In this document: piece by piece, positions 26,460-33,661 of the stretch
How positions within the stretch are numbered: position 1 is the first letter of the stretch
How the letters are laid out: the number at the start of each line of letters is the position of its first letter
Translations under genes and position numbers: made by a program
Notes under the pieces: generated by a model
What the model saw: only the letters and a program-made list of their open reading frames with translations
The model's database searches: none
Told to the model about the DNA's origin: nothing
Source: Muribaculaceae bacterium
GTDB lineage: Bacteria; Pseudomonadota; Alphaproteobacteria; Rs-D84
Direction of reading: 5' to 3'
Assembly (NCBI GenBank): GCA_023665245.1
Contig: JAMPEH010000002.1
Span: 1 to 64,000 of the forward strand
DNA: 64,000 nucleotides

Positions 26460-28477
26460 TGAAAAAAACGTCATTGATTTTCATCATGTGTATGATTGCC
26501 CAATCCGGATACGGGATGGGATTTGATGTGAATGCGCCAAAAACAATCACGGCCGATAAAATTGAATATGATGTAAAATCTGAAACAATAAAGACATCTG
26601 GAAAAACAGAAATCACCAATGCATCCGGCCAGCGAATGACACTGACAGATTCATACATATCGCAAAAAGGTGCAAATCTGTCGGGGGATGATATTCGCAT
26701 TTGGCTGGGCCAGCATGTGTATATTGAATCAGATTCTATCAGTCGCGATGGCGATCTGACAATCGCGCGCGGCGCAGAATTTACCGCGTGTGATGATTGC
26801 GACCCATACGGTGACGCATGGACGGTGACAGCAACGAAAATCGTGCATAATATGGATACCCGAATGCTGCGATTTTATAATCCGGTATTATGGGTATATG
26901 ACAGGTTACCAATATTCTGGTTTCCGTTCTTTGAAATGCCAGACCCGGGTGTAAAATATAAATCTGGTCTGTTGATGCCAACATTTGGGTCTACTAATAA
27001 AATGGGAACCCAAATAAATATTCCGATTTATATAAATATTTCGGATACACATGATATTACATTTACACCGTCTATATTAACCCAGGAAAATCCATTATTC
27101 CAATTGGAACACCGATTAAATATTGACCATGGCGAATTCAGAACCCAGGGTTCGTTCACCCATAACAAAGAAGGTGAAAACCGCTGGCACGTATTTAATG
27201 ATGATGTAATTGAATTGGGTGAAAATGCACGTGCAACAATATTTTTGGAACGTGCATCTGACAAGACATATCTGCAGAAATACGGATTCTATGATGCGCA
27301 ACCATATTTGGATTCTGGGGCGAAACTGGAATTATTTGGCCAGACAGGATATGCTGTTGCAGACGCGCACATATTCCAAGAACTGCGCAGTACATATAAT
27401 TACAATGATACAGTGCCATCTGGTAATATTTTACCAAACGTGCATGGTGTTTATCAGACCACACCAATATTTGGTGAAACGTATGCACTGTTTAACGCGG
27501 ATGTGTTGGGAATTTCGGGGTCTGATGTCGCATCCCAGCGTGTGATTGGTGATGCACGCATCGTATCACCATGGACACTGTGGGGTGGAAACCGTTTAAC
27601 ATTAAGTCTGGATGCCAGATACGATATCTATAATTTTGATAACGCCGAAATGATTGACGGAACAATATATTCAGGTATGAAAAGTCGTTTCCTGCCAAGC
27701 GTATATGCAGAGTGGGGATTGCCAATGTTCCGGGCGGGCCGCAAATGGACCCAGATAATAGAGCCACGTGCCCGATTAACAATCATGCGCCACACAGACG
27801 AAGATGAATTCGCAATGAACAATGATTCTGCCGGTACATTTTTATCTGACAGCACATTATTTTCTGATAACCGGTTTGCAGGATATGACCTGTGGGAAAA
27901 TGGAACATTTGCAGACTATGGTATGCGTTGGGCGGCATTTAATGATGATGGACGTCGGATTGAATTATTCTTGGGCCAATCATACGATTTCTCAGATAAA
28001 ACAGAAGTAGATCCAAACAGTGGATTCAGACATGGCGCATCAGACTATGTGGGACGTGTTGAATTCAGCAACAGTTCTTGGTTAAATCTGAACAGTCGTT
28101 TCCGCATGAACCAGGATGATTTCGCACTGCGCCATACAGAAACAACGGCAAATATTGGTACATCGCGTAATTATTTTACAATTGGACATATGTGGTCACA
28201 ACACTTTATTGATGCATTGACTGTTGGTGACGATATTAACGAGGCGATGACCGGAATCGGCATCCAACTGACAGACCGATGGGCCGTGCGTTGGAACGCA
28301 ATATATAACATAACATACAAACAATTCCAACGTCATACGGGCGGTATATTCTATACGCATCCGTGTTATTATTTTTCAATTGAATACAAACGGGATAACG
28401 CAATCAAAGAAGACTATGTCGGTAATACAACTTTTCAGTTCAGAATTGGGATGAGTATTGACGGCCAACAGTATTAA
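26459..28477 (+). CDS. lptD: LPS assembly protein LptD
   Basis: 672 residues. The signal peptide (FIMCMIAQSGYG) is followed by the periplasmic OstA jellyroll (KTITADKIEYDVKSETIKTSG) and a large outer-membrane beta barrel with the family landmark PVLWVYDRLPIFWFPFFEMP and the later GLLMPTFG. It inserts LPS into the outer leaflet with LptE. Four cysteines near the N terminus (CDDC around residue 112) may replace the widely spaced disulfides of E. coli LptD. It is shorter than the E. coli protein (784 residues). Translationally coupled to lptF. Confidence 0.92.
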   Translation: MKKTSLIFIMCMIAQSGYGMGFDVNAPKTITADKIEYDVKSETIKTSGKTEITNASGQRMTLTDSYISQKGANLSGDDIRIWLGQHVYIESDSISRDGDLTIARGAEFTACDDCDPYGDAWTVTATKIVHNMDTRMLRFYNPVLWVYDRLPIFWFPFFEMPDPGVKYKSGLLMPTFGSTNKMGTQINIPIYINISDTHDITFTPSILTQENPLFQLEHRLNIDHGEFRTQGSFTHNKEGENRWHVFNDDVIELGENARATIFLERASDKTYLQKYGFYDAQPYLDSGAKLELFGQTGYAVADAHIFQELRSTYNYNDTVPSGNILPNVHGVYQTTPIFGETYALFNADVLGISGSDVASQRVIGDARIVSPWTLWGGNRLTLSLDARYDIYNFDNAEMIDGTIYSGMKSRFLPSVYAEWGLPMFRAGRKWTQIIEPRARLTIMRHTDEDEFAMNNDSAGTFLSDSTLFSDNRFAGYDLWENGTFADYGMRWAAFNDDGRRIELFLGQSYDFSDKTEVDPNSGFRHGASDYVGRVEFSNSSWLNLNSRFRMNQDDFALRHTETTANIGTSRNYFTIGHMWSQHFIDALTVGDDINEAMTGIGIQLTDRWAVRWNAIYNITYKQFQRHTGGIFYTHPCYYFSIEYKRDNAIKEDYVGNTTFQFRIGMSIDGQQY

Positions 28478-28497
28478 AAGGATAAAGGAAAGAGAAT

Positions 28498-29322
28498 ATG
28501 AAAAGGTTTGCATATTTTGTAATCGGTGCTGTTTGCATGATTGGCAATGCATTTGGTGCAACGGTTGTGGCGACTGTTAATGGTGAACCAATCACAGATA
28601 CAGATGTGACGGCACGCGTAAACCTGATGGCACGCCAGGGCAAGACATCAACCGATAATCGTCGGGTCGCGCTGCAAAATATTATTGATGACAATATTAA
28701 AATAAAATATGCATCAAACTTTAATGCAGTACCAGATGACAAGGTTGTGGACAAAGAATTAGCCACAATGAAATTGGGTGACATGGATGCATCAATGCGT
28801 GTCATGGCAAAAAATGCAGTGCGTGCAGATATCGCATGGCAAATTGTCGTTGCGCGTACGGTATTACCGACAATTGATATCGCCGATGAAGACATAAACA
28901 CAGAGAAAAATAGTCTGGCACGTGAACACGGCCTGCCAATTGAAATGACAATTGTACGCCTGGCAAATATCCCGGCGGATGTGGCAAAAAAACTGACCAA
29001 GCCCAAGACATGTGATGACGCCATAAAAATGGCAGAAGACCTGGGCGGCGTGCCGCAAAAGTTCACAGCCATGCAATATGAGTTATCGGCCGATATCCGT
29101 GAACGCGTCGCGACATTACCAACACTTACATGGTCACCCCGCCAAGACGACAGTGTATTACTGGTATGCAGTGCAAAAAAAACATCTGAATACGGTAAAC
29201 TGGATAATGTGATTAAACAAAATGCTATGTACAAACGCGCCATGTTTATGGCTGACCAACAACTAAAACAATTACGGCGCAAAGCGGTAGTTGTAATCAA
29301 CGACGACAGATACAAGTTATAA
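28498..29322 (+). CDS. surA: SurA-like periplasmic chaperone with degenerate PPIase domain
   Basis: 274 residues with a signal peptide ending NAFG-A. The N-terminal chaperone part has the SurA opening (VVATVNGEPITDTDVTARV) and the LQNIIDDNIKIKYA helix. The second half aligns with a parvulin domain only loosely (AIKMAEDLGGVP), and the catalytic and aromatic residues of active parvulins are not obvious, so only chaperone activity is inferred. SurA escorts outer-membrane proteins to the Bam complex. lptD-surA is a conserved gene order. RlmN follows five bases later in place of the usual pdxA-rsmA. Confidence 0.75.
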   Translation: MKRFAYFVIGAVCMIGNAFGATVVATVNGEPITDTDVTARVNLMARQGKTSTDNRRVALQNIIDDNIKIKYASNFNAVPDDKVVDKELATMKLGDMDASMRVMAKNAVRADIAWQIVVARTVLPTIDIADEDINTEKNSLAREHGLPIEMTIVRLANIPADVAKKLTKPKTCDDAIKMAEDLGGVPQKFTAMQYELSADIRERVATLPTLTWSPRQDDSVLLVCSAKKTSEYGKLDNVIKQNAMYKRAMFMADQQLKQLRRKAVVVINDDRYKL

Positions 29323-29326
29323 AAAC

Positions 29327-30427
29327 ATGAAACCGATTTTATTTAATTTTACAGACGCAGAACTGGAACAATTTATTGTAAACATGGGCCAGCCGAAATT
29401 CCGCGCCAAACAACTGCGCGAGTGGCTAAATCGTGGTGCGCCTGATTTTGCGTCGATGCGTAATCTGCCGGAAAAATTGCGTTCTGATTTGGACAATGTG
29501 GCACAGACATTGCCGGTGCGTATTATAAAAAAATTAGAATCACGCGATGGTGAAACAACAAAATTCTTGTTGGAATTAAATGACGGTGAACAGATAGAGT
29601 GTGTTTTAATGCGCACCACATACGGCAACAGTGTCTGTGTCAGTTCCCAGGCCGGTTGCGCGATGGGATGCCGTTTTTGCGCGTCAACACTGTTGGGGTT
29701 AAAACGTAATTTGACCGTGAACGAAATATATTCACAGATTCTGACTGCACAATGGGAATTGAGAGGGGACAAGTTCAAGGAAAAGCCAATCCGTCCAAAT
29801 GGCGATGCAAACAATGATGATGTATCACATATTGTAATTATGGGAACGGGTGAACCATTGCAGAATACAGAAAATGTAATCGGATTTATGGAACGTGCAA
29901 ACAGTGACATGGGCATTGGATGGCGACGAATAACACTGTCAACATGCGGAATTGTGCTGGGTATACAGGAACTGATAAAATGGGGGCGACCGATTAATTT
30001 GGCAATTTCACTGCATGCACCAACAGATGAATTACGCAGTCAAATCATGCCGATTAATAATAAATATAAATTAAGTGAGGTCTTGGCCGCCGCAGATGAA
30101 TTTACACGTGCACATAATCGCCAGTTAATGATTGAATACATTTTACTGGGACGTAAAAACGGGGCAGGGGATACAGAATTATTTAACGCGACACCCGAAT
30201 ACGCGGAAAAATTGTCTGAATTACTGCGTGGCAAAAATTGCATGGTAAATTTAATTCCATGGAACGCGGTTGATGAACGTGACTTTGCGTCACCGTCTGG
30301 TAATGCGGTACACCGTTTCCAAGACATCCTGATAAAAAATGGCATCCATACACGTATCAGACGTGAACGCGGTACAGACATCGGCAGTGCCTGCGGACAA
30401 TTACGTCTAAACAACGCCAAGAAATAA
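29327..30427 (+). CDS. rlmN: Dual-specificity rRNA/tRNA adenine C2-methyltransferase RlmN
   Basis: 366 residues. The radical SAM cluster motif is CAMGCRFCAS, with GxGEP as GTGEPLQN. The resolving cysteine is in GSACGQL near the C terminus and the other methyl-carrying cysteine follows the LSTCGIV region. It methylates A2503 of 23S rRNA and A37 of some tRNAs. The N-terminal helical domain GQPKFRAKQLREWL is typical. It is the last gene of the lptF-lptD-surA-rlmN run and is closed by a terminator. Confidence 0.95.
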   Translation: MKPILFNFTDAELEQFIVNMGQPKFRAKQLREWLNRGAPDFASMRNLPEKLRSDLDNVAQTLPVRIIKKLESRDGETTKFLLELNDGEQIECVLMRTTYGNSVCVSSQAGCAMGCRFCASTLLGLKRNLTVNEIYSQILTAQWELRGDKFKEKPIRPNGDANNDDVSHIVIMGTGEPLQNTENVIGFMERANSDMGIGWRRITLSTCGIVLGIQELIKWGRPINLAISLHAPTDELRSQIMPINNKYKLSEVLAAADEFTRAHNRQLMIEYILLGRKNGAGDTELFNATPEYAEKLSELLRGKNCMVNLIPWNAVDERDFASPSGNAVHRFQDILIKNGIHTRIRRERGTDIGSACGQLRLNNAKK

Positions 30428-30428
30428 A

Positions 30429-30453
30429 AACTGCCCCGTTGGGGCAGTTTTTA
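30429..30453 (+). terminator. rlmN terminator
   Basis: ACTGCCCC/GGGGCAGT stem, two-base loop GTT region, followed by a T run; two bases after the stop codon. Confidence 0.85.
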
Positions 30454-30552
30454 TAGAGTGAAGATAGTAGAGTTTAGTTAGTAGTTAATGTGTGGCGCAA
30501 TATGCGCCACGACCTATTTATCTTCACTCTAATACCTACTACCTAAACTCTA
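30454..30552. repeat. TAGAGT-type palindromic repeat, copy 2
   Basis: TAGAGTGAAGATA at the left matches TATCTTCACTCTA further on, and TAGAGTTTAG matches CTAAACTCTA at the right. The central hairpin is GTGGCGCA/TGCGCCAC. The element sits between two terminators. Confidence 0.85.
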
Positions 30553-30553
30553 A

Positions 30554-30581
30554 AAACCACCGGCAAATGCCGGTGGTTTTT
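30554..30581. terminator. Terminator of the OmpA-like lipoprotein gene
   Basis: AAACCACCGGCA/TGCCGGTGGTTT stem flanked by short A and T runs, directly after the stop codon on the minus strand. Confidence 0.8.
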
Positions 30582-30583
30582 AA

Positions 30584-31231
30584 TTATTTATTTGGGATAA
30601 TTTTGATTTCAACACGGCGATTTTGTGCGCGGCCCGCCGCGGTATCATTTGGTGCGATTGGGTTTGTTGGCCCCATGCCCATGATTTCAAAACGGTTTGC
30701 CTTGACACCCTGGCCCTGCAAGTATGCAGAAACAGCCTGGGCACGTTGCTGGGACAATGTCATGTTATATGCATCAGACCCGGTGTTATCCGTATATCCC
30801 AAAACCATAACGGTTGAATTGTCGTATTTATTCAGGACTTTTGCCACAGAATTCAATGTTGGATAGAATCCGGCTGCAATCGCCGCTGAATCGGTATTAA
30901 ATGTAATGTTGCCCGGCATAATCAGACGAATACTGTCGTCGGTACGAACAACACTGACACCGGTTTGTGCCAATTCTTGGCGTAATTCTGCCTCTTGCAC
31001 GTCCAGATAGTATCCGGTGCCACCACCAACTGCTGCGCCCGCCAATGCGCCGACCAATGCACCTTTGCCACTGTCTTTGGCAACCAATGCACCAACGCCC
31101 GCACCCGCGGCCGTACCAATTGCAGTGCCCCATACCGCCTTGGACGTTTGGGTTTGACCAGTATATGGATTTACAGTTGTGCATCCGGCCAGAAAGGCGG
31201 TCAAAACTAATAAAGATAATAATTTGTTCAT
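30584..31231 (-). CDS. OmpA-family lipoprotein with glycine-zipper domain
   Basis: 215 residues. Lipobox LAGC at residue 17, then a glycine-zipper region (GTAIGTAAGAGVGALVAKD and GALVGALAGAAVGGGTGYYL, about residues 35-75) and a C-terminal OmpA domain (about 100-215) with the peptidoglycan-binding pattern GYTDNTGSDAYNMTLSQQRA and RAQNRRVEI. This is the layout of E. coli YiaD. It would tie the outer membrane to the wall. AGGAG precedes the start. Pal, another OmpA-family lipoprotein, is encoded 400 bases away on the same strand. Confidence 0.88.
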   Translation of the reverse strand: MNKLLSLLVLTAFLAGCTTVNPYTGQTQTSKAVWGTAIGTAAGAGVGALVAKDSGKGALVGALAGAAVGGGTGYYLDVQEAELRQELAQTGVSVVRTDDSIRLIMPGNITFNTDSAAIAAGFYPTLNSVAKVLNKYDNSTVMVLGYTDNTGSDAYNMTLSQQRAQAVSAYLQGQGVKANRFEIMGMGPTNPIAPNDTAAGRAQNRRVEIKIIPNK

Positions 31232-31294
31232 CTATTTTTCTCCTTTGCGTAGGTATATTTTAGAATAAATATCCTGAAACGCAAACGCAATTTT

Positions 31295-31516
31295 TTATCT
31301 TTGGTGTTTTAACTGTTTTACATTATTTAATGCATGATTGGCGATTGTATCCTGGGGGGCGACAGGTTTTATATTTTCTGTCTGTACCTGTTTTGTATCA
31401 TTGTCTTTGTTTGATGAAAACATCCCATTTACATGCAAAACAACTATTCCTGAAAGGACGGTCATCGCAATCAGTTCCAGCCACTCTTTTATTTCCTTTT
31501 TTACTTTTTGATTCAT
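31295..31516 (-). CDS. Small single-pass membrane protein
   Basis: 73 residues. A charged N terminus (MNQKVKKEIKEW) precedes one hydrophobic segment (LIAMTVLSGIVVLHVNGMF, about residues 14-33); the rest is polar and probably periplasmic. AGGA lies nine bases before the ATG. It lies between pal and the YiaD-like gene, transcribed in the same direction. I do not recognise the family. Confidence 0.6.
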   Translation of the reverse strand: MNQKVKKEIKEWLELIAMTVLSGIVVLHVNGMFSSNKDNDTKQVQTENIKPVAPQDTIANHALNNVKQLKHQR

Positions 31517-31582
31517 TTTATATCGTCCTGTTTATTAACAAAAAAACGATTGATGATATCCATATGGTATAAAAAGTCAAAT

Positions 31583-31607
31583 AAAAAACGTCCCGAATTC
31601 GGGACGT
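31583..31607 (-). terminator. pal terminator
   Basis: Ten-pair perfect palindrome ACGTCCCGAATTCGGGACGT followed on the minus strand by six T. Confidence 0.85.
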
Positions 31608-31631
31608 ATAAATTTGCAAAACATGCCGATA

Positions 31632-32048
31632 TTATTTAACGGTTGTTGTCGCGTTACGATTCCATTTCCAAACAGATTCGCCGGTACCTTTGACCAATGG
31701 GCGTTCTTTACCATAAGAAATTGTGGAAATACGTTTTGCATCAACACCGTCGTTTACGATAACAGCCTTGGCTGCGTTTGCACGACGTGCACCCAATGCC
31801 AAGTTGTATTCAACGGAACCACGTTCGTCGCAATTACCTGCGATTTGGATTTTTGTATCTTCGTGGTTTTTCAGATACAGGGCCTGGCCCAACAAGTTGT
31901 CTTTCGCTTCCTGTGAAATTTCAGAAGAATTGAAGCCAAAGAATACGCGCTGATCGTTCAAATCAGCCGGTTCAACGATACTGGAACCACCACATGCAGC
32001 CAGCAATCCAGCAATACCTGCCAACATAGCAAAGTTTTTAATTTTCAT
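31632..32048 (-). CDS. pal: Peptidoglycan-associated lipoprotein Pal
   Basis: 138 residues. Lipobox LAAC at residue 19. The OmpA-type domain is complete: VFFGFNSSEIS, GNCDERGSVEYNLALGARRA and ISYGKERPLV, all typical for Pal. It binds peptidoglycan and, with TolB, holds the outer membrane to the wall during division. The tolQRAB genes are not adjacent. GGGAG eight bases before ATG. Divergent from the UDG-like gene with about 80 bases between. Confidence 0.95.
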   Translation of the reverse strand: MKIKNFAMLAGIAGLLAACGGSSIVEPADLNDQRVFFGFNSSEISQEAKDNLLGQALYLKNHEDTKIQIAGNCDERGSVEYNLALGARRANAAKAVIVNDGVDAKRISTISYGKERPLVKGTGESVWKWNRNATTTVK

Positions 32049-32126
32049 GAAAATACTCCCTTGAGTTTCTGTTGCTCGTGGTTTAGTCTATAATAAAAGG
32101 TTTGAAAAATCAAGGGAAAACTAATT

Positions 32127-32903
32127 ATGCATGACTATGATTTGCGTGATTTGAAATTGGCCGGTGTTCAATGGGAATTAACAGATTTACCGATGGCCGT
32201 GTTATCCGCACAAAAGGCGATGGCGGCCCCAGCACCGGCATCCGACGCATCACGTGGCACGCCAAATGCGGCCGGCCGTGTTGCAACGGCAATTGTGCCA
32301 CCGATTGCGCCAATTCAGACAATATCATTAGATACGGCGGTCGCCATGGCGGCGCGACCTGTGGATATATCATCACTGATGCGGATGATTTCCGAATTTA
32401 ATCACCCGTTGCGCGGGGCGGCAACAAATGTAGTATTGCCATCTGTGGCGACAAATCCAAACGGCGTTGTTATCGTGACAGATATGCCAGGCGCAGACGA
32501 CGATGCGGCGGCAACTATTATGTCGGGTGCGGCGGGCGAATTACTGGATAAAATGATTGGTGCAATCGGCATGTCACGCGAAAGCGTATCTATTGTGCCA
32601 ATGCTGTTTTGGCGCACACCCGGGGGCCGGGCACCAACGCGGGAAGAACTGGATTTGGCGCGTCCATTTGTTGACCGCGTATTACAAATGTTAAATCCGC
32701 GTATAATTATCACATTTGGTACGTTGGCCGCATCTGAAATTGCCGGTGTCACATTGCCACGCGGGCACGGGGTTGTGGTTGATAAAGATAACATCAAAAT
32801 TATACCAATATTTCATCCAAATTATTTACTGTTAAAGCCAGCAGCAAAACGTGATGCGTGGGTTGCACTGCAATCCGTGCAAAATTTGTTGAAAAATCAA
32901 TAA
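32127..32903 (+). CDS. Uracil-DNA glycosylase family protein without iron-sulfur cysteines
   Basis: 258 residues. The first 80 are a variable Ala/Pro-rich extension. The later part follows family 4-like UDG order: a degenerate first motif TDMPGADDD, the PWRPPGNRTPT-like segment MLFWRTPGGRAPTREE, and the second motif IFHPNYLLLKPAAKRDAW, where His-Pro is the usual leaving-group motif. The whole protein has no cysteine, so the 4Fe-4S cluster of family 4 enzymes is absent, and the acidic catalytic residue of motif 1 is not in its usual context. It may be an active variant of alphaproteobacterial UDGs or an inactive DNA-binding relative. Confidence 0.75.
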   Translation: MHDYDLRDLKLAGVQWELTDLPMAVLSAQKAMAAPAPASDASRGTPNAAGRVATAIVPPIAPIQTISLDTAVAMAARPVDISSLMRMISEFNHPLRGAATNVVLPSVATNPNGVVIVTDMPGADDDAAATIMSGAAGELLDKMIGAIGMSRESVSIVPMLFWRTPGGRAPTREELDLARPFVDRVLQMLNPRIIITFGTLAASEIAGVTLPRGHGVVVDKDNIKIIPIFHPNYLLLKPAAKRDAWVALQSVQNLLKNQ

Positions 32904-32946
32904 ATATAATGAATAATCAAAATACTTAATATCAAAGGAGCATACC

Positions 32947-33501
32947 ATTAGACCAAATTTTAACCGTGATAATCGCCGGGATATGGGCCCGCGCATGAAC
33001 AATCGGATTTTTGCAAAAACAGTTCAGGTAATCAGTAATACTGGCCAAAATCTGGGCATTATGCCAACACCCCAGGCATTGCAGATGGCAATGGATGCAG
33101 AATTGGACTTGGTTGAAATCAATGCCAATGGCGCAGTGCCAATTGTAAAGATTATGGATTATGGCAAATTCAAATACGAACAGAAAAAACGCGCGAACGA
33201 GGCCAGAAAAAACCAAAAAACTGTCGAGATGAAGGAAGTTTGGGTAAAACCGTTTATTGAAGAAAACGATTTAAATACCAAAATGAAAAAAGTTTTTGAA
33301 TTCTTGGGCGACGGGGACAAGGTGAAAATTTCTGTTATGACCAAGGGTTCAAAAAAAGTATTGGCCCGTGGCAAAGATGCAGTTCCAGAACTGTTTGCCC
33401 GTATATTGGAAATCATCGGGGATAAAGGAACACTTGAATCAAAATCAAAACCCGATGAACGAACAAAATCAATTATTGTCGCCCCAACCAAGGCGAAATA
33501 A
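32947..33501 (+). CDS. infC: Translation initiation factor IF-3, AUU start
   Basis: 184 residues when read from the ATT at 32947, which has AAAGGAG six bases upstream. The first in-frame ATG (32983) has no ribosome binding site. The reading from ATT gives RPNFNRDNRRDMGPRMNNRI, the basic N-terminal extension normal for IF-3. Later motifs are LDLVEINANGAVPIVKIMDYGKFKYEQ and VKISVMTKGS near the C-terminal RNA-binding domain. IF-3 checks the initiator codon and prevents early subunit joining. An AUU start allows IF-3 to repress its own mRNA, as known in E. coli. It is separated from rpmI-rplT, which lie inverted 4 kb away. Confidence 0.92.
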   Translation: MRPNFNRDNRRDMGPRMNNRIFAKTVQVISNTGQNLGIMPTPQALQMAMDAELDLVEINANGAVPIVKIMDYGKFKYEQKKRANEARKNQKTVEMKEVWVKPFIEENDLNTKMKKVFEFLGDGDKVKISVMTKGSKKVLARGKDAVPELFARILEIIGDKGTLESKSKPDERTKSIIVAPTKAK

Positions 33502-33503
33502 AA

Positions 33504-33527
33504 ACAGCCCCGTTTGGGGCCGTTTTT
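33504..33527 (+). terminator. infC terminator
   Basis: GCCCC/GGGGC stem with loop GTTT and a T run, three bases after the stop. Confidence 0.8.
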
Positions 33528-33528
33528 A

Positions 33529-33627
33529 TAGAGTGAAGGTAGTAAGTATTAGAGTGTAGAGAAATAAGATGTGGCGCATATTGCGCCACACATTAACTAC
33601 TACCTAAACTCTAATACCTAAACTCTA
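33529..33627. repeat. TAGAGT-type palindromic repeat, copy 3
   Basis: Same plan as copies 1 and 2, but the central hairpin reads GTGGCGCATATTGCGCCAC and the right arm carries two CTAAACTCTAATA units in tandem. It lies between the infC and pheT terminators. Confidence 0.85.
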
Positions 33628-33631
33628 ATAA

Positions 33632-33660
33632 AAAATACCGGCCGTGGCCGGTGTTTTTTT
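33632..33660. terminator. pheT terminator (bidirectional)
   Basis: ACCGGCC/GGCCGGT stem with two-base loop, with A run on one side and T run on the other. Confidence 0.8.
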
Positions 33661-33661
33661 A

